A DNA stretch of 64,000 nt, from assembly GCF_900163645.1 (NCBI RefSeq), contig NZ_FUKM01000057.1, positions 248,001 to 312,000 of the forward strand, written 5' to 3'. The position numbers were made by a program, and so were the translations under genes. Below the pieces are notes generated by a model. It was given only the letters and a program-made list of their open reading frames with translations. It did not search any database and was not told the DNA's origin. Positions 17,474-25,969 of the stretch are shown piece by piece; the first letter of the stretch is position 1; each line of letters begins with the position of its first letter. Origin of the DNA: Halomonas citrativorans (lineage in GTDB: Bacteria > Pseudomonadota > Gammaproteobacteria > Pseudomonadales > Halomonadaceae).

Positions 17474-17492
17474 TTTGCAAACCACAGGCCAA
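17474..17492 (-). promoter_or_regulatory. Sigma-54 promoter candidate for allophanate hydrolase-urea carboxylase
   Basis: On the minus strand the sequence reads TTGGCCTGTGGTTTGCA. It has the GG-N10-GC spacing (GG at 17490-17489, GC at 17478-17477) and matches the TGGC and TTGCA boxes of the RpoN consensus exactly. The predicted start lies about 33 bases before the ATG at 17433. Confidence 0.65.
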
Positions 17493-17556
17493 GAAAATGC
17501 TAAATGTTTTAAAAACAGAAGCTTGGCGATAAAAGGATAAAAATGGACAGTTTTTA

Positions 17557-17604
17557 TGCACTTTTATCGTGCGAATCAGACCGCTTTAGCACCAATGAAG
17601 TGCT
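17557..17604. promoter_or_regulatory. Pair of NtrC-like sites shared by two divergent operons
   Basis: TGCACTTTTATCGTGCG (17557-17573) and AGCACCAATGAAGTGCT (17588-17604) each match 9 of the 12 fixed positions of the NtrC consensus TGCACC-N5-GGTGCA. Their centres are 31 bp apart, about three helical turns. They lie midway between the two sigma-54-type promoters, at distances typical of enhancer sites. Confidence 0.55.
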
Positions 17605-17645
17605 TTAAGACCCTGAATCAAAGATGGAAAACTCCTGTAAAACAA

Positions 17646-17657
17646 CTTGTATACTTT
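17646..17657. promoter_or_regulatory. Second GntR/FCD operator candidate, upstream of urtA
   Basis: CTTGTATACTTT repeats the left nine bases of the palindrome at 17458-17469, with an imperfect right arm. It lies about 36 bp upstream of the urtA sigma-54-type promoter, between it and the NtrC-like sites. Confidence 0.45.
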
Positions 17658-17692
17658 TTATATGGTTGAATTTTTTATGTTTTTTTAAAGTG

Positions 17693-17709
17693 TGGAACGC
17701 ATCGTGCAA
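17693..17709 (+). promoter_or_regulatory. Sigma-54 promoter candidate for urtABCDE
   Basis: TGGAACGCATCGTGCAA shows GG-N10-GC spacing (17694-17695, 17706-17707) and fits the RpoN consensus TGGCACG-N4-TTGCA at 10 of 12 positions. It lies about 95 bp upstream of the urtA start. Confidence 0.55.
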
Positions 17710-17804
17710 TGTGCAGGACGAGTTACAGGCGCTTTCAGGCAATTGAGTACACCTGATTAATGACAAATATCTAGCTGCCCGCTTGCAGCTTGGGGATGCG
17801 AAAC

Positions 17805-19124
17805 ATGAACTTGAAAAAACAGGCACTGCTGGGTCTTTCTGCACTGGCCCTTTCGGTATCGTTTCATGCGTCAGCCAATGATGACCCTATCAAAGTGGGT
17901 ATCCTTCACTCCCTTTCTGGCACCATGGCTATCAGTGAGTCGACGTTAAAAGACACTGTTGAAATGCTGATCCAGCAGCAGAACGAAGCCGGTGGTCTGC
18001 TGGGTCGTCAGCTGGAAGCCGTGGTAGTGGACCCGGCCTCCAACTGGCCGCTGTTTGCCGAACGCGCCCGCGAGCTGCTGGCCCAGTATGAGGTAGACGT
18101 GGTGTTCGGCAACTGGACATCGGTATCACGTAAAGCGGTGCTGCCGGTGTTTGAAGAACTCAATGGTCTGTTGTTCTACCCGGTGCAGTACGAGGGAGAA
18201 GAGTCGTCTGCAAACGTCTTCTATACCGGTGCCGCGCCCAACCAACAGGCGATTCCCGCTGTCGAGTATTTGATTAACGAAGTCGGCATTGAGCGCTTTG
18301 CTCTGGTGGGTACCGACTATGTCTATCCGCGCACCACCAACCGCATTCTCGAAGCGTTTCTGAAAGATGAGCACGGCGTGGCAGGCGACGACATCATGGT
18401 CAACTACACGCCCTTCGGCCACTCCGACTGGCAGAACATCGTCTCCGAGATTCGTCGCTTCGGTGAAGAGGGCAAGTCTACCGCGGTGATCTCGACCATC
18501 AACGGCGACGCCAACGTGCCGTTCTACCGCGAGCTTGCCAACCAGGGTATTGATGCCGCTGATATTCCAGTGATTGCGTTTTCGGTAGGTGAGCAGGAGC
18601 TTTCCGGTATCGACACTGCGCCGCTCGTTGGCCATCTGGCTGCCTGGAACTACTTCATGAGCGTGGATACCGATGACAACTACGACTTTATCGACGCCTG
18701 GATTGAGCACACCGGTAATGAAGAAGCGGTCACCAACGACCCAATGGAAGCCCATTACATCGGTTTCAACATGTGGGCCGAGGCGGTGCGTAAAGCGGGT
18801 ACCACCGATGTAGGCGCGGTGAAGGATGCCATTATCGGCGTGAGTGTGCCCAATCTCTCGGGTGGCTATGCGGCGATGATGCCCAACCACCACATCACTA
18901 AGCCGGTACTGATTGGCGAAGTGCAGGACAATGGCCAGTTCGATATCGTCTGGCAAACGCCCTCAACCGTTGCCGGCGATGCCTGGTCCGACTACTTGCC
19001 CGGCTCGCGCGACCTGATTGCCGATTGGCGCAAGCCCATGGAGTGCGGCAACTTCAACGTTGTGAACGGCTCATGCGGTGGCAGCACCGCTACTGAAGAA
19101 GCCGAAGCGGCGCTCGCCGAATAA
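17805..19124 (+). CDS. urtA: Urea ABC transporter substrate-binding protein UrtA
   Basis: The periplasmic urea receptor of the branched-chain-amino-acid-type UrtABCDE importer, about 439 residues. A signal peptide ends near SFHASA-ND. Family segments include VGILHSLSGTMAISE at the start of the mature chain, VVDPASNWPLFAERA, FGNWTSVSRKAVLPV and a late GCGGST-like tail. I chose the ATG at 17805; in-frame TTG 17790 and ATG 17796 lie just upstream, with GGGG between. It faces the urea carboxylase operon across a shared nitrogen-type promoter region. A strong hairpin follows the gene. Confidence 0.93.
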   Translation: MNLKKQALLGLSALALSVSFHASANDDPIKVGILHSLSGTMAISESTLKDTVEMLIQQQNEAGGLLGRQLEAVVVDPASNWPLFAERARELLAQYEVDVVFGNWTSVSRKAVLPVFEELNGLLFYPVQYEGEESSANVFYTGAAPNQQAIPAVEYLINEVGIERFALVGTDYVYPRTTNRILEAFLKDEHGVAGDDIMVNYTPFGHSDWQNIVSEIRRFGEEGKSTAVISTINGDANVPFYRELANQGIDAADIPVIAFSVGEQELSGIDTAPLVGHLAAWNYFMSVDTDDNYDFIDAWIEHTGNEEAVTNDPMEAHYIGFNMWAEAVRKAGTTDVGAVKDAIIGVSVPNLSGGYAAMMPNHHITKPVLIGEVQDNGQFDIVWQTPSTVAGDAWSDYLPGSRDLIADWRKPMECGNFNVVNGSCGGSTATEEAEAALAE

Positions 19125-19134
19125 TACTGGCCAC

Positions 19135-19166
19135 CCCTTGCCGCCCGCCTGATCGGGCGGCAAGGG
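19135..19166 (+). terminator. Strong intercistronic hairpin between urtA and urtB
   Basis: A perfect 13-bp stem, CCCTTGCCGCCCG and CGGGCGGCAAGGG, with a 6-base loop. There is no T run after it. It most likely stabilises urtA mRNA or partly ends transcription, giving more binding protein than permease. Confidence 0.65.
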
Positions 19167-19208
19167 AGCACGCTAACTCTCCACCTTGACCACCAAAGGA
19201 ACAACCCC

Positions 19209-20819
19209 ATGAGGCGTTTCCTTTCCTGGGGGTTTTTGTGCGCTGTGTTGTTGGGCATAACACTCAACGTACAGGCACAGACAGGCCCCGATACTTCTGA
19301 TAATGACGCCGCGCTTGAGCTTCTTGAGGCGCTGGATGTCGATTCCTACCGCGATAAAGGCGAGGCGATTACCGCCATATTGCAAAGCGACGACGAGCGC
19401 GCCCGTGATTGGCTGCAGGCTCTGCTGGATGGCCGCTTGCAGCGTGCCGACGATGGTCAGTTTGTTGTCGTACTCGATAACAGTGGCCGAGAGTGGCCGG
19501 TGGCCGACGCCTTGACGAATGAACCGCTGGGTGAGATGTCACGCCGCGACCTGGACCGCGTGGGCATCAATAACGCCCTGCGAAACCAGCTGCGCAGCGC
19601 GATTGCTGTGGTGGACCTTTACTCGCCCAATCTGGATCGCCGCCGTATCTCTGCCGAACGTTTGCTGGGTGAAGTCGATGGTGAGCTGCTTGAACCCATC
19701 AATGCGCTCATTCTGGAAGAAAAGGATAGCCAGGTACGTTATCGGCTGAGCCAAGCGGTCGCCATTTACCGTGCTGAGCAGGGTGAAATGGCGGGTATCG
19801 AAGCGCTAACCGGAAGCCTTCATCCACGCGCTAGAGTTGCGCTAAGTCGTGCGGCCAATGGCGACGACACCGTAGCTGCGGATGCCGCCCGCGCCGCGCT
19901 TGCCAGCGTGGAACAGAACCTGAAAATCAACCGTGGGGTTGAAACGCTCTACTTTGGCTTGAGCCTGGGGTCAGTGCTGGTACTGGCCGCCATTGGTCTT
20001 GCGATTACCTTTGGCGTGATGGGCGTCATCAACATGGCCCACGGTGAGCTGATGATGCTGGGCGCCTACACTACCTGGATGATGCAACAGCTGTTGCCCG
20101 GCCAGCCGGGGCTGGCGTTGATTCTCTCTATTCCGGCAGGTTTTCTGGTCGCCGCATTGGTGGGGGTTGCCATTGAGCGCAGCGTGATTCAGTTTTTGAA
20201 AGGCCGCCCGCTGGAGACGCTCCTCGCCACCTTCGGTATCAGTCTGATCCTGCAGCAGCTGGTGCGTACGGTGATCTCGCCGCTCAACCGCACGGTAATT
20301 ACTCCGGAGTGGATGAGCGGGTCGCTCATTATCAATGACGCGCTGTCGCTGACCATAAACCGCATGGTGGTACTGGGTTTTGCGCTGGTGGTGTTTGCCG
20401 GTTTGATGCTGATCATGCGCCGCACCCGCCTGGGCCTTGAAGTACGTGCCGTGACCCAGAACCGCGCTATGGCACGCTCCATGGGAATTCGCGCGACCCG
20501 TGTGGATATCCTGACCTTTGCACTCGGCTCTGGTGTAGCCGGCCTTGCCGGCGTGGCGCTTTCCCAGCTTACCAATGTCGGCCCGAACCTCGGCCAGAAC
20601 TACATCATCGACTCGTTCATGGTGGTGGTGTTCGGCGGTGTGGGCAATCTCTGGGGGACGCTCGTGGCCGGGCTGTCATTGGGGGTGATCAATCAGGTGC
20701 TGGAACCCTGGGCGGGCGCGGTACTCGCCAAGATTATCGTGCTGGTCTTTATCATTCTGTTTATTCAAAAACGCCCGCGTGGACTCTTCCCGCAGAAGGG
20801 CCGGGCTGCGGAGGGCTAA
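19209..20819 (+). CDS. urtB: Urea ABC transporter permease UrtB
   Basis: A LivH-type permease of 536 residues. As usual for UrtB, a signal peptide and a long periplasmic N-terminal region (residues about 25-240, helical repeats such as LDRRRISAERLLGEVDGE) precede the membrane domain, which starts at RGVETLYFGLSLGSVL. The LivH core motifs INMAHGELMMLGAY and VVVFGGVGNLWGTLVAG are present. AAAGGA lies nine bases before the ATG at 19209. It pairs with UrtC, whose gene starts three bases after its stop. Confidence 0.93.
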   Translation: MRRFLSWGFLCAVLLGITLNVQAQTGPDTSDNDAALELLEALDVDSYRDKGEAITAILQSDDERARDWLQALLDGRLQRADDGQFVVVLDNSGREWPVADALTNEPLGEMSRRDLDRVGINNALRNQLRSAIAVVDLYSPNLDRRRISAERLLGEVDGELLEPINALILEEKDSQVRYRLSQAVAIYRAEQGEMAGIEALTGSLHPRARVALSRAANGDDTVAADAARAALASVEQNLKINRGVETLYFGLSLGSVLVLAAIGLAITFGVMGVINMAHGELMMLGAYTTWMMQQLLPGQPGLALILSIPAGFLVAALVGVAIERSVIQFLKGRPLETLLATFGISLILQQLVRTVISPLNRTVITPEWMSGSLIINDALSLTINRMVVLGFALVVFAGLMLIMRRTRLGLEVRAVTQNRAMARSMGIRATRVDILTFALGSGVAGLAGVALSQLTNVGPNLGQNYIIDSFMVVVFGGVGNLWGTLVAGLSLGVINQVLEPWAGAVLAKIIVLVFIILFIQKRPRGLFPQKGRAAEG

Positions 20820-20822
20820 CCC

Positions 20823-21971
20823 ATGATGTCACAACTACCTTCAAGCCAGTTTTGGCTAACCCGCCCGTTTGGTGAGCGTGCCACACAGGTCTTTTTAGGA
20901 GTACTGTTCACCGCGCTGCTGGTCGTGACGGTACTCCACGTGGCACTGCCTCAAGGCAGCCCGCTGCATGTGAACGCCTACACGGTGAACCTGTTTGGCA
21001 AGTACCTAAGCTACGCGCTGCTGGCCGTGGCGGTTGATCTGGTGTGGGGATATCTCGGCATTCTTAGCCTGGGCCACGGGGCGTTTTTTGCGATTGGCGG
21101 TTACGCCATGGGCATGTACCTGATGCGCCAGATTGGTGACCGGGGCACTTACGGCCACCCGGTGCTGCCGGACTTCATGGTGTTCCTAAACTGGGAAAGT
21201 CTGCCCTGGTACTGGCAGGGCTTTGATATGGCTTGGTTCGCCTTTGCCATGGTGCTGCTGGCGCCGGGTATGCTGGCGCTGGTGTTCGGCTTTTTGGCGT
21301 TTCGCTCGCGGGTGACGGGGGTTTATCTCTCGATCATTACCCAGGCGTTGACCTTTGCGCTGATGCTGGCATTTTTCCGCAATGAGATGGGCTTTGGCGG
21401 CAATAACGGGCTGACCGACTTCCGCGAACTTTTGGGCTTCAACCTGCGCAGCAACGATACTCGTCTGGGACTTTTTCTGGCCACCGGCGTGGCGCTGGCG
21501 CTGGGTTATATCCTCTGTCGGGCGATCGTGACCAGCAAGCTGGGGCGTGTGTGCGTGGCCACTCGCGACGCCGAGGCGCGCACGCGCTTTATCGGCTACC
21601 GGGTAGAGCGCTTTCAACTCTTCGTGTTTGTGGTGTCCGCGATGCTCGCGGGCCTGGCAGGCGCGCTTTACGTACCTCAGGTGGGCATCATCAACCCTAG
21701 CGAATTCTCGCCGCTGTTCTCGATTGAGATCGTGCTATGGGTGGCGCTGGGTGGTCGGGCCACGCTGTACGGCGCGGTGATCGGCGCAATTCTAGTCAAC
21801 TATGCCAAAACTATTTTCACCGGTGTCATGCCTGATGCGTGGCTGTTTGCTTTGGGCGCAATGTTTGTACTCGTCACGGTACTGCTGCCCAAGGGCGTGG
21901 CGGGGCTGTTGCGCAAGCGCCGTCGCGCTGTTGAATCCGATAACGCAGGCACCAAGGAGGCTATTGCATGA
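20823..21971 (+). CDS. urtC: Urea ABC transporter permease UrtC
   Basis: A LivM-type permease of about 382 residues and partner of UrtB. It has the motifs LGILSLGHGAFFAIGGYAMG near residue 80, the GNNGLTDF segment and the C-terminal WVALGGRATLYGAVIGA. Two adjacent ATG codons (20823 and 20826) are possible starts. Its end overlaps urtD by four bases, so translation is probably coupled. Confidence 0.93.
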   Translation: MMSQLPSSQFWLTRPFGERATQVFLGVLFTALLVVTVLHVALPQGSPLHVNAYTVNLFGKYLSYALLAVAVDLVWGYLGILSLGHGAFFAIGGYAMGMYLMRQIGDRGTYGHPVLPDFMVFLNWESLPWYWQGFDMAWFAFAMVLLAPGMLALVFGFLAFRSRVTGVYLSIITQALTFALMLAFFRNEMGFGGNNGLTDFRELLGFNLRSNDTRLGLFLATGVALALGYILCRAIVTSKLGRVCVATRDAEARTRFIGYRVERFQLFVFVVSAMLAGLAGALYVPQVGIINPSEFSPLFSIEIVLWVALGGRATLYGAVIGAILVNYAKTIFTGVMPDAWLFALGAMFVLVTVLLPKGVAGLLRKRRRAVESDNAGTKEAIA

Positions 21972-22804
21972 GCTTGCTGCAGTCATTCAAAACCCGCGAC
22001 CGGGTATTTGACTTTATAGCGCCAGCCGCCTCCCCGGTGGACGTACGCCACGGCCCGATTCTGTATATGGAAGACGTCACGGTGAGCTTTGATGGCTTTA
22101 AAGCGATCAACAAGCTGAATTTGACCATCGACGACGGCGAGCTGCGTTGCATTATTGGCCCCAACGGGGCGGGAAAGACCACCATGATGGATATTATCAC
22201 CGGCAAGACGCGGCCCACTGAGGGCAGCGTATGGTTTGGCAGCCGTCATAACCTGCTCAATATGAACGAGCCGGAAATTGCCAGCCTCGGGATCGGGCGC
22301 AAGTTTCAAAAGCCCACGGTGTTTGAAGTACTGAGCGTGTTCGAAAACCTGGAGCTGGCCATGGCCGCCGACAAACGGATCTTTCCCACCCTGACTGCGC
22401 GTATGACCGGTGAGATCAAAGACCGCATCGACGAAGTGCTGGAGACCATTGGTTTGACTCAGTTGCGCTTTCAGCCTGCGGGCATTCTCTCTCATGGTCA
22501 GAAACAGTGGTTGGAAATCGGCATGCTGTTAATGCAGCGCCCACGGTTACTGCTGGTGGATGAGCCGGTCGCCGGTATGACCGAGCAGGAAATGGAGCGT
22601 ACAGCCGAACTGCTGACCGGTTTGGCGGGTAAGCAGTCGGTGGTCGTCGTGGAACACGATATGGGCTTTGTGCGCTCAATTGCCCGCAAAGTGACCGTGC
22701 TTCACCAAGGCAGTGTGTTGGCCGAAGGCAGCATGGATCAGGTCTCAAGCGACCCCAACGTAGTCGAAGTGTACCTGGGTGCTGACGATGAGGAGGCTGC
22801 CTGA
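21968..22804 (+). CDS. urtD: Urea ABC transporter ATP-binding protein UrtD
   Basis: A LivG-type ATPase, 278 residues, energising urea import. Walker A is GPNGAGKT, the signature is the UrtD-type ILSHGQKQWLEIG, Walker B is LLLVDEPVAGM and the switch histidine is in VVVEHDM. It is in the middle of urtABCDE, overlapping urtC at its start and meeting urtE at its stop. Confidence 0.93.
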   Translation: MSLLQSFKTRDRVFDFIAPAASPVDVRHGPILYMEDVTVSFDGFKAINKLNLTIDDGELRCIIGPNGAGKTTMMDIITGKTRPTEGSVWFGSRHNLLNMNEPEIASLGIGRKFQKPTVFEVLSVFENLELAMAADKRIFPTLTARMTGEIKDRIDEVLETIGLTQLRFQPAGILSHGQKQWLEIGMLLMQRPRLLLVDEPVAGMTEQEMERTAELLTGLAGKQSVVVVEHDMGFVRSIARKVTVLHQGSVLAEGSMDQVSSDPNVVEVYLGADDEEAA

Positions 22805-23511
22805 TGCTGGCAATTGAAAAGCTCAACCAGTTTTATGGGGAAAGCCATACACTTTGGGATCTGGACCTGGACGTACCCGCTGGCCAGTGCACCTGCGTGA
22901 TGGGCCGCAACGGAGTGGGTAAAACCACGCTGATGAAAGCCATCATGGGTGAAGTGGCGGTAAAAAGTGGCCAGTTGCGCTACCAGTCGAGCAGCGAAGC
23001 GGTTGAGTTAACCCAAAAAGCCGTGGAAGCACGTTCACGGCTGGGCATTGGCTTTGTACCGCAAGGGCGGCAGATTTTCCCGCTACTCACCGTAGAAGAG
23101 AATCTGCGTACCGGCCTTGCTGCACGCAGTGACAAGCTGAAAAAAATCCCCGAGCGTATCTATGAACTGTTTCCAGTGCTCAAGGAGATGAAGCACCGCC
23201 GCGGCGGTGACTTATCCGGCGGGCAACAGCAGCAGCTTGCCATTGGCCGAGCGCTGGTAATCGAGCCCAAACTCTTGATTCTGGATGAGCCGGGGGAGGG
23301 CATTCAGCCCAATATCGTCGCGCAAATTGGCCAGGTGATTCGCCAGCTGATTGCCGAAGACGCCCTAACGGTGCTGCTGGTCGAGCAGAAGCTGCCCTTT
23401 GCGCGCAAATACGCCGACCGCTTTGTGATAATGGACCGCGGCCGCCCGGTGGCCAAAGGTGATATCAGCGAGCTTTCCAACGAGCTGATCAAGCAGCACC
23501 TAACGGTTTAA
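22804..23511 (+). CDS. urtE: Urea ABC transporter ATP-binding protein UrtE
   Basis: A LivF-type ATPase of 235 residues, the second nucleotide-binding subunit of the urea importer. Walker A is GRNGVGKT, the signature LSGGQQQQLAIGR, Walker B LLILDEPGEGIQPN, with LLVEQKL after it. Its ATG shares the A of the urtD stop codon. It is the last gene of the operon; a hairpin follows nine bases later. Confidence 0.93.
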   Translation: MLAIEKLNQFYGESHTLWDLDLDVPAGQCTCVMGRNGVGKTTLMKAIMGEVAVKSGQLRYQSSSEAVELTQKAVEARSRLGIGFVPQGRQIFPLLTVEENLRTGLAARSDKLKKIPERIYELFPVLKEMKHRRGGDLSGGQQQQLAIGRALVIEPKLLILDEPGEGIQPNIVAQIGQVIRQLIAEDALTVLLVEQKLPFARKYADRFVIMDRGRPVAKGDISELSNELIKQHLTV

Positions 23512-23519
23512 GTTATCCA

Positions 23520-23548
23520 CACCTACGCCCGCTCGGCGAGCGTAGGTG
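23520..23548. terminator. Hairpin between convergent urtE and the siderophore receptor
   Basis: A perfect 9-bp stem, CACCTACGC and GCGTAGGTG, with an 11-base loop, just after the urtE stop. Four T residues follow only after a GGGAGG gap on the plus strand. It may serve both convergent operons. Confidence 0.55.
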
Positions 23549-23618
23549 GGGAGGTTTTACGGAGTTAGTAGTGAAAAATATTCGGTGTTATGGCATTAGC
23601 ACCGCTTGTTACAGTCGT

Positions 23619-25844
23619 CTAGAAGTCCAGTGAGGCCGAAAACATAAAGGTGCGGGGGGCGCCTAATGCGAGGCTTGAGAGTTGTGGCATTGCCCAGTAC
23701 GTTTTATCGGTCACATTGTTAACAGTGGCACGCAGTGTGAGTGGATAGCCGGAAAGGTTAGAGGCGTAGCGTGCTCCAACGTCATAAATAGTGTGTCCGG
23801 GTACTGATAGGGAGTTGTCACTATTAATGTACTGCTCTGACATCGCGGTGGCATTAGCGGTCAGTGTCAGCCCTGGTGCTACGGATAGATCCCATTCAGT
23901 GCCTAGCTTGGCTTGCAGGTCTGGTACGCCGGTTGCCTGATTGCCTTGTTCTTCATCGCTCGCGGCGCGCGTGATTTCTGGGTTTACATAAGCGATGCCC
24001 CCCATCAGGCGCAGGTTGCTGAGAGGACTGCCGAAGAAACTCCACTCCACTCCTCGGTTCCGCTGCTCGCCCCCAACCGAGAAGATATTGGTTGCCAGGT
24101 CGGTGTAGCTGCTGGGCCGCTTTATTTCATACAGGCTAAGCGTGTGTGAAAAATCACCCAGATCAAGTTTCACGCCAACCTCGCTCTGTTTGGTCTTGTA
24201 AGGCTCGAACACCTCACCAGCGTTGGCGGCAGTCATAGGTGCCGTGGCCCCCTGGCTGAGCCCCTCGATATAGTTGGCGTAGAGCGATACCTGGTCGGTC
24301 GCTTTGAAAAGTAGTGCTGCGGCGGGTGTGACCGCGCTTTCATCATAGCGGGAGATACGTGTGCCGGTCATCACGCTGTAGGTGTCGCTCACCACTTCCT
24401 GGCGTCGGGCGCCGAGCGTCAGCTGTATGCGATCATCGGCAAACGAGAGCGTGTCTGCCAAACCGTAGCTGTTCAAGCGTAGCTCTGTATGCATGATGTG
24501 CGGTGTAATGAAATCAGCGGCGGGGCCCCATTGCGGATTGTATAGGTTGGTGATCCAGTCCGCATCGGGAACGCTTCTGCGCCCGTAATCGTGCTGCTCG
24601 TGCTCATAATGGGTGGCATTGACGCTGATGTCGTGACTGACAGCGCCGGTCTGGAAGTGACCGCGAACCCCGACTTCCGCCGATGTTTTTTCGACATCGA
24701 AGGCAAGCTGACCAACGCTTGTGCGATAGTTGCCTTGATCATCAAGCACCTGGGCTGACATGGCACCGTTGTAGGTGTAATTGGTTTCGCTTTGACCTAT
24801 TGACGCGTACCCCATGATCTCGTCGGTAAAGTCGAATTCGCCACGCAATATGGCCCCCTTGTCGCGCGTGTCGGCAAAGGCCCAGTCCGGGTTGATCAGT
24901 GTATCGGGGGCGGGAGGCGTCGGAACTGCCAGGCCGGGGGCCAGGTTGATACCTCGAGCGGGTCCATCAATATGGTCGTCCGCACTGTACAAGTCGGCTG
25001 ATAGTCGAGCGTGATCACCGCGCCAGTCCAACCCCAGAGAGCCCATTTGAACCTTTGGTGTCTGGTTATCCACAGCCCCCTCGCCGTCGCGGTATACGCC
25101 GTTAACGCGAACGCCAAACTGCTGGTCGTCACCCAGGCGTCGGCCGACATCAAGGTGCCCGCCAATCTGGGCGTCGGACATATACGTGGTGGTGAAACGC
25201 GTCAACGGTTCATCGCCAGCCCGTTTGGGAACCAGGTTAATGGCACCGCCAACGGAGCCACCTGGCGGCATCCCGTTGAGTAGTGCCGAAGGCCCCTTGA
25301 GCACCTCGATACGCTCGAACATTTCTGGAGACGTACGGTAGTAGGGGGCCATCCCGGCCAGACCACCGAACGTGACGTCACGTGTGCTGGCGTCAAAACC
25401 ACGGATCGAATAGGTTTCGCTCCAGGCACTGGTGACGCCGTTGCTGAAGACACTCGGATCCGTCGCTGCAATTACATCGGTAATACTCTGAGCTTGTTGA
25501 TCCTGGATAAAGCGATCCGTATAGCTGATGGCATTGAAAGGCGTCTCCATGAAGTCTCTTTTCCCCAGGAAGCCCGCCCGGTTGCTGTAGGTGACTTGGC
25601 CGCCGGCATACGTATCGTTAACGGATGTCGCTTCTCCGTGTACGGTGATGGGTGCTAGGGCAGTAGTACTGCGGGTCTCGGTCTCCTGGGCCTGTGCGAG
25701 AGCTTGTGAAGACAGCAGCATGACAGCACTCGCGCTCAGAGCGAGCAGAAATGCGCTCCTGACGAGCGATAAAGGGTTTGAGCAAGAGGCGCAATGTAGT
25801 GCTCTCGTCGGCTGTAGGGGACGGTGGTGGCAATGTAAGGGCAT
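23619..25844 (-). CDS. TonB-dependent ferric-siderophore receptor
   Basis: An outer-membrane receptor of about 741 residues that takes up a ferric siderophore using TonB energy. A long signal sequence ends near SSQALAQ. A TonB-box-like APITVHGE comes before the plug domain (RGFDASTRDVTFGG, FERIEVLKGPSALLNG), and the barrel ends in an aromatic (FSASLDF). I prefer the ATG at 25844 with GGAG six bases upstream; 25856 is also possible. It is the last gene of a minus-strand locus with a FecBCDE-like importer and two ABC half-transporters. The ligand is unknown. Confidence 0.9.
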   Translation of the reverse strand: MPLHCHHRPLQPTRALHCASCSNPLSLVRSAFLLALSASAVMLLSSQALAQAQETETRSTTALAPITVHGEATSVNDTYAGGQVTYSNRAGFLGKRDFMETPFNAISYTDRFIQDQQAQSITDVIAATDPSVFSNGVTSAWSETYSIRGFDASTRDVTFGGLAGMAPYYRTSPEMFERIEVLKGPSALLNGMPPGGSVGGAINLVPKRAGDEPLTRFTTTYMSDAQIGGHLDVGRRLGDDQQFGVRVNGVYRDGEGAVDNQTPKVQMGSLGLDWRGDHARLSADLYSADDHIDGPARGINLAPGLAVPTPPAPDTLINPDWAFADTRDKGAILRGEFDFTDEIMGYASIGQSETNYTYNGAMSAQVLDDQGNYRTSVGQLAFDVEKTSAEVGVRGHFQTGAVSHDISVNATHYEHEQHDYGRRSVPDADWITNLYNPQWGPAADFITPHIMHTELRLNSYGLADTLSFADDRIQLTLGARRQEVVSDTYSVMTGTRISRYDESAVTPAAALLFKATDQVSLYANYIEGLSQGATAPMTAANAGEVFEPYKTKQSEVGVKLDLGDFSHTLSLYEIKRPSSYTDLATNIFSVGGEQRNRGVEWSFFGSPLSNLRLMGGIAYVNPEITRAASDEEQGNQATGVPDLQAKLGTEWDLSVAPGLTLTANATAMSEQYINSDNSLSVPGHTIYDVGARYASNLSGYPLTLRATVNNVTDKTYWAMPQLSSLALGAPRTFMFSASLDF

Positions 25845-25880
25845 GTCGATCTCCATTTTTAAACACAGAGGAACTACACC

Positions 25881-25917
25881 GCTTCAATTGAGCGCCTGTT
25901 AAAAGGCGCATTGAAGC
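25881..25917 (-). other. Hairpin in the leader of the siderophore receptor mRNA
   Basis: GCTTCAAT...GCGCCT pairs with AGGCGC-ATTGAAGC, leaving a three-base bulge. It lies between the binding-protein gene and the receptor start. No T run follows on the minus strand. It may tune expression or mRNA stability of the receptor relative to the importer. An 8-bp repeat (TGCTTTAG twice) lies at 25942-25957. Confidence 0.4.
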
Positions 25918-25969
25918 AGTCGATGAAAGCGTTTTTTTAGGTGCTTTAGTGCTTTAGTGCTATGGTCTG

